This document shows, piece after piece, positions 7,001 to 14,973 of a DNA stretch of 28,169 nt. Origin of the DNA: Planctomycetota bacterium (GTDB taxonomy: Bacteria > Planctomycetota > Phycisphaerae > Sedimentisphaerales > Anaerobacaceae); assembly GCA_023139715.1 (NCBI GenBank), contig JAGLNB010000008.1, positions 1 to 28,169 on the forward strand, given 5' to 3'. How positions within the stretch are numbered: position 1 is the first letter of the stretch; each line of letters begins with the position of its first letter. A program made the position numbers and the translations under genes. The notes under the pieces are model-generated. The model did not search any database. It was given only the letters and a program-made list of their open reading frames with translations, and was not told the origin of the DNA.

Positions 7001-7999
7001 ATGTCGAAAAAAAGTTTTGTCTTCTTAATGTTTCTTTTCAGTGTAATTCTCATAGGCACTCTTGCATGGAAATGGATCAAGCCTCCTCTCCCTCCTGAAA
7101 AGATTGACAGAGTCGCCTCTCAAAAAACTATAAAGATTGGCTATCTTCCAATTGCTGCAAGTTTGCCACTATTTGTAACTCAGGAAGAGGAGTTGTGGGA
7201 AAAAGGACTTGATATTAAATTGATAGAGTTTAAATCAAGTAATGATTTAGCTATCGCAGGAGCAGCGGGTAGAGTGGATGTCATGGCAACATGTGCAGTA
7301 AACGCAGTTTTGGATACGATGGAGGTTGCTGATAAATCTTTTTATGCGTTTCTTTGCAATGGATATATAAAAGGTGGGGAGAAAAGGAAGTCTACAGACT
7401 ATCTTATTGCCTGGCCTGGCGAAACCATAGATTCTCTTAAGGGGAAAACGATAGCTTTTTTTCCTGGTTCAGTAAGTAGAGTGTTTGCCAAGCTTGTTTT
7501 AACTAAATACGGTTTACGTCCAGGTGATTATAAATACGTTGAAATGTCGCCACCTGAATGGTTTGCAGCATTAAAGTCAGGCCGGATTTCAGCTGTAAAT
7601 GCAGTGGAACCTTTTGCAAGCCAAATATTGAAAAGCAAAGAGGGAGTGATATTGATAGATGGTTTTTTTGCTGATGTACAACAAGATATTCCGCTATCTG
7701 CTTTTTGGTTTACTGACGGATTATCGAAACAAAACCAAATTAAGATTGTAAAATCTATAAGTAATTCTCTGGTTTTTATAGATGCCAATGCTGATGCTGC
7801 TGTTAAGCATTATGAAAAATACACAAGTATTTCGCCTGAAATTTCTTCTGAAATTGGCTTGAATAATTGGAGGCTAACTACCGTATCAGATGCAGAAGCC
7901 TCATTAATGGTATTAGCAAGAATGCTGAAAGAGGATGATGCAATTAAGGCATTTCCCGAAAGAGAGTGGATATGGAAGAATCCTTTAGAGTTACATTAG
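7001..7999 (+). CDS. ABC importer substrate-binding protein, SsuA/TauA/NMT1-like
   Basis: 332 aa from ATG 7001, which has AAGGAG 6 nt upstream; the ATG at 6983 has no ribosome binding site. An N-terminal hydrophobic helix (KKSFVFLMFLFSVILIGTL) is a signal peptide or anchor. The mature part starts TIKIGYLPIAASLPLFV, typical of the periplasmic-binding-protein type 2 family for taurine, sulfonate, nitrate or pyrimidine precursors, with later hallmarks SLKGKTIAFFPGS and AVNAVEPFA. It should capture a small organic substrate outside the membrane and deliver it to the adjacent ATPase and permease. No lipobox Cys is visible, so it may remain membrane-anchored. Substrate unknown; no thiamine or other riboswitch is apparent upstream. 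Confidence 0.85.
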   Translation: MSKKSFVFLMFLFSVILIGTLAWKWIKPPLPPEKIDRVASQKTIKIGYLPIAASLPLFVTQEEELWEKGLDIKLIEFKSSNDLAIAGAAGRVDVMATCAVNAVLDTMEVADKSFYAFLCNGYIKGGEKRKSTDYLIAWPGETIDSLKGKTIAFFPGSVSRVFAKLVLTKYGLRPGDYKYVEMSPPEWFAALKSGRISAVNAVEPFASQILKSKEGVILIDGFFADVQQDIPLSAFWFTDGLSKQNQIKIVKSISNSLVFIDANADAAVKHYEKYTSISPEISSEIGLNNWRLTTVSDAEASLMVLARMLKEDDAIKAFPEREWIWKNPLELH

Positions 8000-8601
8000 A
8001 CGAGGGAGATATTGGTAACAGCACCTTTCTAATTGAACATCCAACTGTTCAATTAGAAAAGGGGAAATGGTATCGGCTGATAGGTCCAAGTGGTGTAGGA
8101 AAAACTACTTTGATTCGTGCTTTACTGGGCCTCTTAGAATGCAAAATGAAAAGGTCATTGAATTGTCCAAGAGGCATTGGGTATGTACCACAAGATTTTA
8201 GGTCGACACTTTTTCCTTGGATGAGTGGGTTTGATAATTTGTCAATTTTTGGCGGAGTTTCTGAGAAGCATATGCTGAGTAAAGCTGAATACATAGGACT
8301 CAACAAGTCTATGCTGCAAAGAAAAGTATTCAAGATGAGTGGTGGCCAATGCCAACGAATATCTATCTTAAGAGAGATATTCGTTAGCCCCGATTTAATG
8401 ATACTTGATGAACCATTTTCAAACCTAGACAATGAAACATCTTCTTTGGTTTCAGAACTGATGTGCTCTTATTTACCAAAGGAAACCTGTGTTGTCATCT
8501 CGTCCCATCAAGAGTTACCTGAGGTTGTTAAGCAGAAAACCATTGTGTTTGAATTAAAAGCTATAGGTAAAAGTCGAAGTAAGCTTATAAGTATAAACTA
8601 A
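7972..8601 (+). CDS. ABC importer ATP-binding protein
   Basis: 209 aa from ATG 7972; a GTG lies two codons earlier. It overlaps the binding-protein gene by 28 nt. Walker A GPSGVGKTT (38-46), Q-loop YVPQDF (Gln74), signature MSGGQCQR (122-129), Walker B LMILDEPFSNLD (142-153) and switch His179 (SSHQ) are all intact. It is shorter than the usual 240-260 aa of SsuB/TauB proteins, ending soon after the H-loop. It powers the permease encoded next. Confidence 0.92.
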   Translation: MEESFRVTLDEGDIGNSTFLIEHPTVQLEKGKWYRLIGPSGVGKTTLIRALLGLLECKMKRSLNCPRGIGYVPQDFRSTLFPWMSGFDNLSIFGGVSEKHMLSKAEYIGLNKSMLQRKVFKMSGGQCQRISILREIFVSPDLMILDEPFSNLDNETSSLVSELMCSYLPKETCVVISSHQELPEVVKQKTIVFELKAIGKSRSKLISIN

Positions 8602-8616
8602 AAAGGTGTTTATGTA

Positions 8617-9357
8617 ATGTATCTTATTGCTGCTATCGTAGTTGTATGGATTATACTAAGCGTACCTCTTGATTTAAACCATTGCTTTTTGCCAGATGCC
8701 ACTACCTTCTTTACAGCTGCTATAAAGGAGATCGAGGGTTTTGAGATATTCAAACATTTAGGCATCACAATTGGCAGGGTCTTCGCTGGTGTGATAGTGT
8801 CGCTGGTCATTGGAATACCTTCAGGAATATACCTTAGCTATAAGCCAAACATTAAAAAACAAGTTATGCCGCTTGTTGAACTCGCCCGAAGTTTGCCTAC
8901 ATCAATGCTTTTTCCTGTTTTTATTTTCTTTATTGGCTTTGGCGAATTGTCAAAAATTATGATTGTATCGTATCTTAGCATACCAATCATTGTCATATCA
9001 ATTGTTGGTTCAGATATGGGCAAGAGCCACGTACAAGCACGTCGGGATTATTTTTGCCTACATAGAGACAGGATCAAATCTTCTGTTTATATTGAAACAA
9101 TATTTTGGGACTCCCTGCCTGCTCTTGTTTCGGGGATAAAACTAGCAATATCCCTTTCCTTGGTCGTAGTTATAGTTACCGAAATGTTTTTTGTTTCATC
9201 TTCTGGGCTGGGCTGGAAAGCACATAATGCCTATTTAGAATTGAATATAGATGCCTTGTATGTTTATATTGTAAGCACAGCAATTTTAGGTCTTGTACTA
9301 AATGCAATATTTAATTTCGGATTCAATAAATTTAAACGTATTACTTCTTTAGATTGA
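8617..9357 (+). CDS. ABC importer permease, SsuC/TauC-like
   Basis: 246 aa; AAGGTG about 9 nt before ATG 8617. The first helix (MYLIAAIVVVWIILSVPL) is a membrane segment, followed by about five more. HLGITIGRVFAGVIVSLVIG and ELARSLPTSMLFPVFI match binding-protein-dependent permeases of the taurine/sulfonate type, and the cytoplasmic EAA-like loop is IFWDSLPALVSGIKLAIS. The motif normally beginning with EAA is degenerate but correctly placed. Substrate unknown. The next gene begins at or just after its stop. Confidence 0.88.
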   Translation: MYLIAAIVVVWIILSVPLDLNHCFLPDATTFFTAAIKEIEGFEIFKHLGITIGRVFAGVIVSLVIGIPSGIYLSYKPNIKKQVMPLVELARSLPTSMLFPVFIFFIGFGELSKIMIVSYLSIPIIVISIVGSDMGKSHVQARRDYFCLHRDRIKSSVYIETIFWDSLPALVSGIKLAISLSLVVVIVTEMFFVSSSGLGWKAHNAYLELNIDALYVYIVSTAILGLVLNAIFNFGFNKFKRITSLD

Positions 9358-9374
9358 AAGTTAAGATTTCTACT

Positions 9375-10478
9375 ATGGACAAAAATGAACTCTTTCTTCA
9401 AGATCCCGAAAAAAAAGAAATATTAGAATCATATGACCGAAAGTTAAGAGTTTACATAATAGGTCTTTTTTCTTTAATAGTCATTCTCATGATCCCATTT
9501 CTACACAAGCAAGGTTCTCAGTTGATACTCTCCTCGCTTTTGGGTATTATTGGCGCTACATTCTCGATTACTTCATGCCTAGTTACTTTCATGCTATTAC
9601 ACAATTCAAAACGACAACAAATTATTTCTAAAGCTATTCATGAAATTGCTGACCATTCAGCGAACAGTGAAGTACACCATTTTTCAAAATTCAGAGAGCA
9701 TATAGAATGGATTAGGTTGAACCTGGGGCCAGAGAATTTTAGTCAAAAACCAGTTATCATTAAGCTAGCCATTTCGACCCCACTTTATGGTGTTGGGGCA
9801 CATGAAGATATTTCCGACGGAAAAAGCTCATTAGCATTATACCTGGATTTTTTAAAGGCTTGGGTGGCAGAGTTCGATGGTACTGGAAAAAGCCATGTCA
9901 AATCAGTGTTTGCTCTCACTTTTTGGGGCTATAAAGACCATAGAGAGACATTTGGGGGATTAGAAATTGATAATGATATTAAAGAACTAATTCCTGAGTT
10001 TAAAAAAGTTTTCAGAAGATTATATGATCTTAAAAAAGCAAATAAAGTTGACCTTGTAATTCATCAAGGCTCACGTTCTGACGCCCGGATATTCTACGCA
10101 TCAAACAATGACAATGCTAGTGCAATGACAGTTGTTTTTAGCCCATTAACAAAAAGTGCTATCGATGAAAATAAATGGGCATTAAGCGGTTTTAGTGCTT
10201 CCAGTAAGCGTGGCCTTGAACTTTACGATGAGTTTTCACATCTACTTTCTTTTGAGGATTTCAGTACCTTGCCTAAAGACATAACGCATTTATTTACAGA
10301 TCCAGATAGATTTATCAACCTTTACTTTCCACAATTTCCAAGTGGTTTAGCTACTACTGGCACTCCTTTAACAGTGCCAGTAGTAAATAGCCAAATCAGC
10401 CAAACCTCTTCGCCGCCTCATACGCAAGCGATTTCATTGGAAACTTCTTCGTCGAGAGGCAATGAGCAGAACGAATAG
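9375..10478 (+). CDS. Two-TM protein of unknown function in the ABC operon
   Basis: 367 aa from ATG 9375; a TTG at 9354 overlapping the permease stop (TTGA) would add seven residues. Neither start has a strong ribosome binding site. Two hydrophobic helices (about residues 27-45 and 53-74) form a hairpin anchor. The large soluble part contains KLAISTPLYGVGAH, SVFALTFWGYKDH and KVDLVIHQGSRSDARIFYAS, an alternating alpha/beta pattern that suggests a Rossmann-like or phospholipase-D-like fold, but without HxK motifs. The last 40 residues are Ser/Thr/Pro-rich and encoded over a 13-bp inverted repeat. Tight linkage implies a role with the transporter, such as a membrane sensor or processing partner. 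Family not recognised. Confidence 0.6.
   Translation: MDKNELFLQDPEKKEILESYDRKLRVYIIGLFSLIVILMIPFLHKQGSQLILSSLLGIIGATFSITSCLVTFMLLHNSKRQQIISKAIHEIADHSANSEVHHFSKFREHIEWIRLNLGPENFSQKPVIIKLAISTPLYGVGAHEDISDGKSSLALYLDFLKAWVAEFDGTGKSHVKSVFALTFWGYKDHRETFGGLEIDNDIKELIPEFKKVFRRLYDLKKANKVDLVIHQGSRSDARIFYASNNDNASAMTVVFSPLTKSAIDENKWALSGFSASSKRGLELYDEFSHLLSFEDFSTLPKDITHLFTDPDRFINLYFPQFPSGLATTGTPLTVPVVNSQISQTSSPPHTQAISLETSSSRGNEQNE
10352..10385. repeat. 13-bp perfect inverted repeat inside the 3' end of a gene
   Basis: TACTACTGGCACT (10352-10364) and AGTGCCAGTAGTA (10373-10385) flank an 8-nt loop. It lies within the low-complexity C-terminal coding part of the unknown membrane protein and has no T-run on either strand, so it is not a standard terminator. 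It could be a bidirectional transcription block ahead of the convergent gene, or an inserted element. Confidence 0.7.
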
Positions 10479-10534
10479 AATTTATCCGTTGCCTCGTTGA
10501 CTCCAAAAACATAGGCAATATCCCCCGCCGCACC

Positions 10535-12466
10535 TCACCCAATCTCAACATCCAAATCACTCTCCACAAAATACCCATCCTGCAACACAACCCTAACCCT
10601 ATCCAGTCCTAGTAATCCCGCTTTCAGCAACGCTCGTTCAACTTTTTCAAATGCCCCCTTATCCGTTGCCACAACCACAATTCTCGTGCTCCCAAACATC
10701 AAATCCTGCTTTACATTCTTTACAACATCCGACTTACCTGTCTCAATCTCAATCGCAACCGTCTCTTTTTTCAGAGTCGCCAAAACATCAACCCGACCAG
10801 AATCACGCTCCATCTCTTCCTTAACTTCATATCCAGCATCCCTAAACCGCCCAGCATAAAACCTCTTCCAATAGCTATGAACAACAGACTCATTCCCAAA
10901 AACCTGAACCTCATCAAAAATCTTCATTCCCTTCTTCGTCAGCCTCAGCAATGCTTTACGAGTCTTCCCCAAATCAACCATCTGCTGCTTAACCAACCCA
11001 GCATCAATAAGCCCCTCCTTAATCTGAAACCCAGTCAACGGATTAAGATTAAGCCGTTCATACCGCACATAAACACCATCATCCCGATAAGTCGCAACAT
11101 CTTTCAAAAATCTCAAACTAACCTCATCCAACAATCCATTATTCCCAACGACATCAAAACAATTCTTACCATCCCCCAAATCACCCTTCAAAACATCATC
11201 TGTCACAAAACCCTTCTTGACATTTACCAAAGGAAACCGAACAAGAAACGGCCTTGTCCATCGATCCTGAAGTTTTACAATTCCCCATCCAACAGGAAGC
11301 ATACTGAAATACTTTTTATCATCGCTATCTACAAGCGAAAGAGAAGCCGCCTTGCTGATATCACTTGGATTTTTCTGATTCAGACAAATACTCGTATATG
11401 TATTTGCCAGTGCCGTGGTAGAAATCAGGCTCGGTTGCTGGTCGATAATAACCGTTCCAATTCCGATTTCCCGACACTGACGAAGAAGCATTTCCATGAC
11501 AGTTTCTTTCGCTCGTGTTTTTCCCTGATAAAGAACATGATGAGCCTCCTCGATAAAAACAACCAAACTCAACTTCTCCCTCGCCGTTTCCTTAAGTTTT
11601 GCCTGGTATACCCAAAAAAACAACAGAGGAATCAGAAACTCCTTAACATTTTGATTAAGCGAATCAAGTTCGATCACTGTATTGCTATTAAGCAGCTTTT
11701 CAATCATTGACTCTTGCGAACTCGTCGCCTTAGCAATCCCAGAAAAAGCGATACTTTCAAGGGCTCTCTTGGCCGTTATCTTCCATCCCCGAACTCTTTC
11801 ATTCGATTCGATTTTGTCAATCTCAAGGATGATATCCGTCGCCAAGGGACTTTTGTTTCCCTGCTCGTAACATTTCATAATTGACTTTTGGAGAATGCTT
11901 TTCGCCCCATCTCCGAGGGTATACGCATCTGCCAGTGCATCGATTGTATGATTGAGATAAACATGCTGTTCGATTTGTGGTGGGACGACAAATGGATTGA
12001 AGACAAATTCAGACAGGCTTCTCCCTGCAGTATAAACATTGATTTTTGCTTTAATTTGTGGTATAAGATGCCGTGCGGTTCGTTTCCAATCCAGATATAA
12101 AAATGGTATCTTATTTTGAATTAGCTGTATAAGAAGTTGAAATGATACATTCGTTTTCCCCGCCCCTGATCGGCCAAAAATAGCCATGTTTTGCATTAGT
12201 TCATTTGGGGAAATTCCGAACGGCCATTTTTCTTTTTCGTAGATGACAGTTCCAAGGTCGATTGAGCCTTTGATTTTCTTTTCAGAAGGGAGAGAAAGCA
12301 GAAGTTTATTATGAAAATTACCAAGATGTTTATATGCAGTCTGAAGGATTTGTTTTTCGATAAGTGTTTTTAATTCAGGGTCGGCAAATTCTCGATTTTT
12401 CATCAATCGCTGAATGACCTCAGGGCTTAAAGGCCGCAGTTTCTCTATGACTTTTTCGATGTTCAT
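10535..12466 (-). CDS. HerA/FtsK-type ATPase fused to winged helix and PD-(D/E)xK-like domain
   Basis: 643 aa. P-loop ATPase of the DUF87/HerA/VirD4 class: Walker A IFGRSGAGKT (96-105), LYLDWKRTARHL after it, Walker B LSLVVFIEEAHHV, then RQCREIGIGTVIIDQQPS, the sensor region typical of HerA-like DNA pumps. A winged helix follows (about 480-530, with KALLRLTKKGMKIF). Last comes a restriction-endonuclease-like domain: D560 in RVDVLA, then E573-I-E575-T, with basic helices. The expected ExK is ExE here, so catalysis is uncertain. The same module occurs split into two genes at 20522-22578. Likely role: moving and perhaps cutting double-stranded DNA, in conjugation, repair or defence. The gene is convergent with the ABC operon, monocistronic, and has a weak start context. 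Confidence 0.78.
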   Translation of the reverse strand: MNIEKVIEKLRPLSPEVIQRLMKNREFADPELKTLIEKQILQTAYKHLGNFHNKLLLSLPSEKKIKGSIDLGTVIYEKEKWPFGISPNELMQNMAIFGRSGAGKTNVSFQLLIQLIQNKIPFLYLDWKRTARHLIPQIKAKINVYTAGRSLSEFVFNPFVVPPQIEQHVYLNHTIDALADAYTLGDGAKSILQKSIMKCYEQGNKSPLATDIILEIDKIESNERVRGWKITAKRALESIAFSGIAKATSSQESMIEKLLNSNTVIELDSLNQNVKEFLIPLLFFWVYQAKLKETAREKLSLVVFIEEAHHVLYQGKTRAKETVMEMLLRQCREIGIGTVIIDQQPSLISTTALANTYTSICLNQKNPSDISKAASLSLVDSDDKKYFSMLPVGWGIVKLQDRWTRPFLVRFPLVNVKKGFVTDDVLKGDLGDGKNCFDVVGNNGLLDEVSLRFLKDVATYRDDGVYVRYERLNLNPLTGFQIKEGLIDAGLVKQQMVDLGKTRKALLRLTKKGMKIFDEVQVFGNESVVHSYWKRFYAGRFRDAGYEVKEEMERDSGRVDVLATLKKETVAIEIETGKSDVVKNVKQDLMFGSTRIVVVATDKGAFEKVERALLKAGLLGLDRVRVVLQDGYFVESDLDVEIG

Positions 12467-12811
12467 ACTGATAACAGTAAAATCTGCTTTTTAGAAATTC
12501 AACTGATTTGGTTTTGACCAGGAATGGTTAGGTATTCCATTATTTCTCAGAGGAAATAGGTTGCTATTTTACGGTATTATGGCGGAAGACGTCCTCGCTA
12601 CGCCTGAAAACAACTGATTTAGATGGTATTCCGCAGTATTATTCTTCAGATACGGTGTTTTTTTGCATGACCAGCTTATTGCTATGGTATTTCGTTATGT
12701 CTTCTAATCGTAACAGCACCTATGTTTAACAACAATTGTCCTTTTAATATTTACTTTTATTTTTATAGCATTATAATGCTATCGGCTATATTCTTTTAGA
12801 AAGGATTACAA
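12467..12811. other. Divergent intergenic region with palindromic promoter
   Basis: 345 nt between the minus-strand ATPase gene and the plus-strand DUF6788 gene. The ATPase side is unremarkable apart from repeated GGTATT strings. The right end holds a palindrome over a -10 element. No further gene is seen. Confidence 0.55.
12750..12782 (+). promoter_or_regulatory. Promoter with an 18-bp palindrome over the -10 element
   Basis: TTTACT (12750-12755), 16 nt, TATAAT (12772-12777). The -10 is the centre of a perfect palindrome, ATAGCATTATAATGCTAT (12765-12782), about 30 nt before the next ATG. The overlap suits a repressor operator that blocks polymerase. Confidence 0.55.
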
Positions 12812-13153
12812 ATGGCTGATCAATTATATACCCTTGAAACCAAGATCGATAAGATTAAAAAGAAACTTATGGCATTAGGAGATTTACGCCCGGGTTCTTT
12901 ATCGAAACAATACAATATCTGCGGGAATCCAAAATGTCGCTGCAAAATGGATCCAACCTACAGACACGGTCCTTATTGCCAACTAAGTTACACTCGCAAG
13001 GGAAAGAGCGGTACCGAATATATTAAAAAAACGAATATTGCTATGGTTGAAGACCAGATTAAGAATTACAAAAAATTACATACCCTCATAAATGGCTGGA
13101 TTGATTTATCGACACAGATTTGTCAAATAAAAACGGAGTTTGGAAATCAATAG
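12812..13153 (+). CDS. DUF6788-like transposon-associated protein
   Basis: 113 aa; AAAGGA 10 nt before ATG 12812. A short coiled coil (LETKIDKIKKKLMALG) precedes the signature RPGSLSKQYNICG, CGNPKCRCK (zinc-type Cys cluster), HGPYCQLSYTRKGK and a C-terminal helix. This pattern, RPGSLxxQYxxCGxPxCxC followed by HGPYxQLS, is that of the DUF6788 family, which in my recollection is usually encoded directly beside transposases. No intact transposase follows, so this looks like a partner gene left behind, or one used independently. It has its own palindromic promoter. Confidence 0.7.
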   Translation: MADQLYTLETKIDKIKKKLMALGDLRPGSLSKQYNICGNPKCRCKMDPTYRHGPYCQLSYTRKGKSGTEYIKKTNIAMVEDQIKNYKKLHTLINGWIDLSTQICQIKTEFGNQ

Positions 13154-13307
13154 AATCATTGGCGGAACTGCAAAACATCCCCTTGTTTGCTCTGCATTGA
13201 TTATAAAAAGGGTTGGCGATAACCTGAACACCGACCACGCCAGTTTAAAATAGCCCTATTAAGTGCTTTAGCTATTCCCTTTTGGTTGCTCATTTTTAGG
13301 AGTTGAT

Positions 13308-13367
13308 ATGTTTTCCTTCTCTTCTTATCTCCCTCATATGGATGAGTATAAAAACCGTAAAAATTAA
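13308..13367 (+). CDS. Possible 19-residue peptide or truncated gene start
   Basis: The frame MFSFSSYLPHMDEYKNRKN has an excellent ribosome binding site (TTAGGAG, 5-6 nt before ATG 13308) but stops after 19 codons. Either it is a genuine small peptide or the 5' remnant of a gene, for example a transposase partner of the DUF6788 gene upstream. The rest of 13154-13392 shows no other gene. Confidence 0.3.
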   Translation: MFSFSSYLPHMDEYKNRKN

Positions 13368-13392
13368 ACGGCAAAATAAAAATATTCCCTTG

Positions 13393-13815
13393 TTATTCTT
13401 TAGCCTCCCACTCTAACCCCTTGCACTCTTTCCAGCAGATTGCATGTTCCAGATGTTTTTCCATTCTTTCAAGAAGTTTGTATATTTTGGTATTTGGGAT
13501 ATTGCCCTCACAACACTGATAAGTCAAACAGCATAAATGCATATATGCTTGCTTGATGTCGCATTTTTCGGCTGTATAAAAATAGTCACTTTTATGCTTG
13601 TCTTCTTTGTATCTTTGGGACACAGCCTCACGGTTCAAATCATTTAAAATAACGCCAATCGAATTTAAAATCTGCTCGTGGGTTGCGTCATCTTCAACGT
13701 TTTTCGCCAACGCCCAAAAGGCTTTCTTAGTCTCTGCATTTCCTCCAAAATCCCAATTGCCTAAAAAAGTTAAAATCCGATTAAGAGTTTTATCATTAAC
13801 AATAAAAGCACTCAT
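13393..13815 (-). CDS. Unknown helical Cys-containing protein, last gene of a four-gene operon
   Basis: 140 aa from ATG at 13815, which overlaps the stop of the preceding gene by 4 nt (ATGA) and has GGAGG slightly further upstream. The start of the protein, MSAFIVNDKTLNRIL, is followed by helices with a Cys cluster (YMHLCCLTYQCCEG) and a C-terminal CWKECKG. No signal peptide or membrane segment. It resembles small phage or plasmid accessory proteins in style, but the family is not recognised. Expected to be co-expressed with the three upstream genes. Confidence 0.65.
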   Translation of the reverse strand: MSAFIVNDKTLNRILTFLGNWDFGGNAETKKAFWALAKNVEDDATHEQILNSIGVILNDLNREAVSQRYKEDKHKSDYFYTAEKCDIKQAYMHLCCLTYQCCEGNIPNTKIYKLLERMEKHLEHAICWKECKGLEWEAKE

Positions 13816-14312
13816 TTTCTCACGAACCTCCATCCACCAATGTTTTCACATTCCCAGCATTCTTCTCTGGCAATATCATACGAGGAGGGTATCAATTGTA
13901 TGTTTTTGCACTTTGTACATTTAAATGTCGGCATGTCATGACATTCTTCGATTAAACTTCCATCCTTATCGCATTCGATATGTTCTTCAAAGCCCATACC
14001 ACATTCTTCGGTATCAATGATAGTTTTGACCTTAAACTTTTTACAAGCCTCTACTAATGTTATACATTCTTGCCCGTTAGGATATCCTTTAATCAAACAG
14101 GTATGACAACTCCAGGCAAAATCCACACCGAACTCCGCACTGGCTTTGCCTAAATATTCTTTTTTAAAATCATTCCAATTCTGATGGATAAAGCTTCGAG
14201 CGAAATAAATTTGAGGCTCTGCGGTATCCTTGAACAAGAAGAGTTTGCAAAACGCTTCGACATCTGACGGCTTACCAGTTACCCTTACATTTCCTGTTGC
14301 CCAGTTAGGCAT
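13812..14312 (-). CDS. Api92/YubB-like ferredoxin-fold protein with zinc ribbon
   Basis: 166 aa. The N-terminus MPNWATGNVRVTGKPSDV fits the DUF1281/Api92-like family found on phages and plasmids, which begins MPNWxxNxxxVxG. Conserved-looking aromatic and Cys residues follow (FAWSCHTC). The C-terminus has a zinc ribbon, CTKC and CWEC spaced about 20 residues apart. The start overlaps the upstream stop by 8 nt, and the end overlaps the next start by 4 nt. Function of the family is not established; mobile-element accessory is the best description. Confidence 0.65.
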   Translation of the reverse strand: MPNWATGNVRVTGKPSDVEAFCKLFLFKDTAEPQIYFARSFIHQNWNDFKKEYLGKASAEFGVDFAWSCHTCLIKGYPNGQECITLVEACKKFKVKTIIDTEECGMGFEEHIECDKDGSLIEECHDMPTFKCTKCKNIQLIPSSYDIAREECWECENIGGWRFVRK

Positions 14313-14673
14313 TTTCTATTTCCGTATTCAATTTTGTTTTTACCATTTCCTTAAAATCATCCAACTCCTTTAACAAATCATCACTTTCGGCAATTAAATT
14401 TGAGCGGAAATAATATTCGGGCAAACCATCTTCTATGACATCCATAAGCCCAACAATAATACGCACTATCGTTTCAATCATAGATGTATCTTCTACATGA
14501 ATTCCGTCGAATAAATCTTTCAAGTTCCCCTTTAATAATTTAAATGTTTTACTAAACTGCTCTGGGGTGTCCCTGCTGTCTTTTAGATTTTCCAAATCGA
14601 AGAAGATTGGAGCCTTCAATTGTTTAAACAACCCCAAGCCTCCAATATTGCAAATAGGTGCAGTATTACTCAT
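14305..14673 (-). CDS. Unknown acidic helical protein
   Basis: 122 aa. After a short N-terminal Gly-rich stretch (CNIGGLGLFKQLKAP) the protein is acidic and helical (ESDDLLKELDDFKEMVKTK). No known motif, signal or membrane segment. ATG 14673 overlaps the stop of the upstream 56-residue gene by 4 nt (ATGA), and the end overlaps the next start by 8 nt. Coupling makes it a real gene despite no recognised family. Confidence 0.6.
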   Translation of the reverse strand: MSNTAPICNIGGLGLFKQLKAPIFFDLENLKDSRDTPEQFSKTFKLLKGNLKDLFDGIHVEDTSMIETIVRIIVGLMDVIEDGLPEYYFRSNLIAESDDLLKELDDFKEMVKTKLNTEIENA

Positions 14674-14840
14674 CTTACATCCTCCAAGTCATCGATAGCT
14701 TCCTGGATATGTTTGAATTGCTCCTCGTCATCATCATACCACCTGATATAATCACAAAGAGCCTCGTTTATAATATCACTGTGTTTTTCAATAAATTCGT
14801 CTGCTACTTTTTGTGTTATTGTTTTTATTTTGTTTTCCAT
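14670..14840 (-). CDS. 56-residue acidic protein, first gene of the minus-strand operon
   Basis: Reads from ATG 14840: MENKIKTITQKVADEFIEKH, then a Trp/Asp-rich middle (IRWYDDDEEQFKH) and an acidic end (DDLEDVR). Too short for a usual cutoff, but the ATGA overlap with the next gene and its position at the head of a four-gene run support it. Predominantly helical and acidic; antitoxin-like or anti-repressor-like size and charge, but nothing specific can be assigned. The promoter would lie in the repeat-rich region just upstream. Confidence 0.55.
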   Translation of the reverse strand: MENKIKTITQKVADEFIEKHSDIINEALCDYIRWYDDDEEQFKHIQEAIDDLEDVR

Positions 14841-14841
14841 T

Positions 14842-14952
14842 TTTCAATATCTCAATATTTCAACACATACATACTTTATAAACTTTTCTATTTTTCAACA
14901 TTTCAACAAAACCCAACTCAACTTCTCGACATTTCAATATATTTATAAAGTA
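14842..14952. promoter_or_regulatory. Divergent control region with TTTCAAYA repeats and an inverted repeat
   Basis: Five copies of TTTCAA(C/T)A occur at 14842, 14858, 14893, 14901 and 14932, all in the same orientation. A perfect 11-bp inverted repeat, TACTTTATAAA (14872-14882) and TTTATAAAGTA (14942-14952), brackets three of them. The region separates the minus-strand operon from the gene for a small ribbon-helix-helix-like protein, whose family binds short repeated operators. Confidence 0.55.
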
Positions 14953-14973
14953 GGAAGGCATAGCTATCATCAT

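Noticed and set aside
10877..11710. 277-residue plus-strand frame
   Set aside because: Lies opposite the ATPase gene and is Asn/Ile/Lys/Pro-rich without motifs; the minus-strand gene has clear Walker motifs.
14658..14948. 96-residue Phe/Tyr-rich plus-strand frame
   Set aside because: Antisense to the 56-residue gene and over the TTTCAAYA repeats; composition is an artefact of AT-rich DNA.
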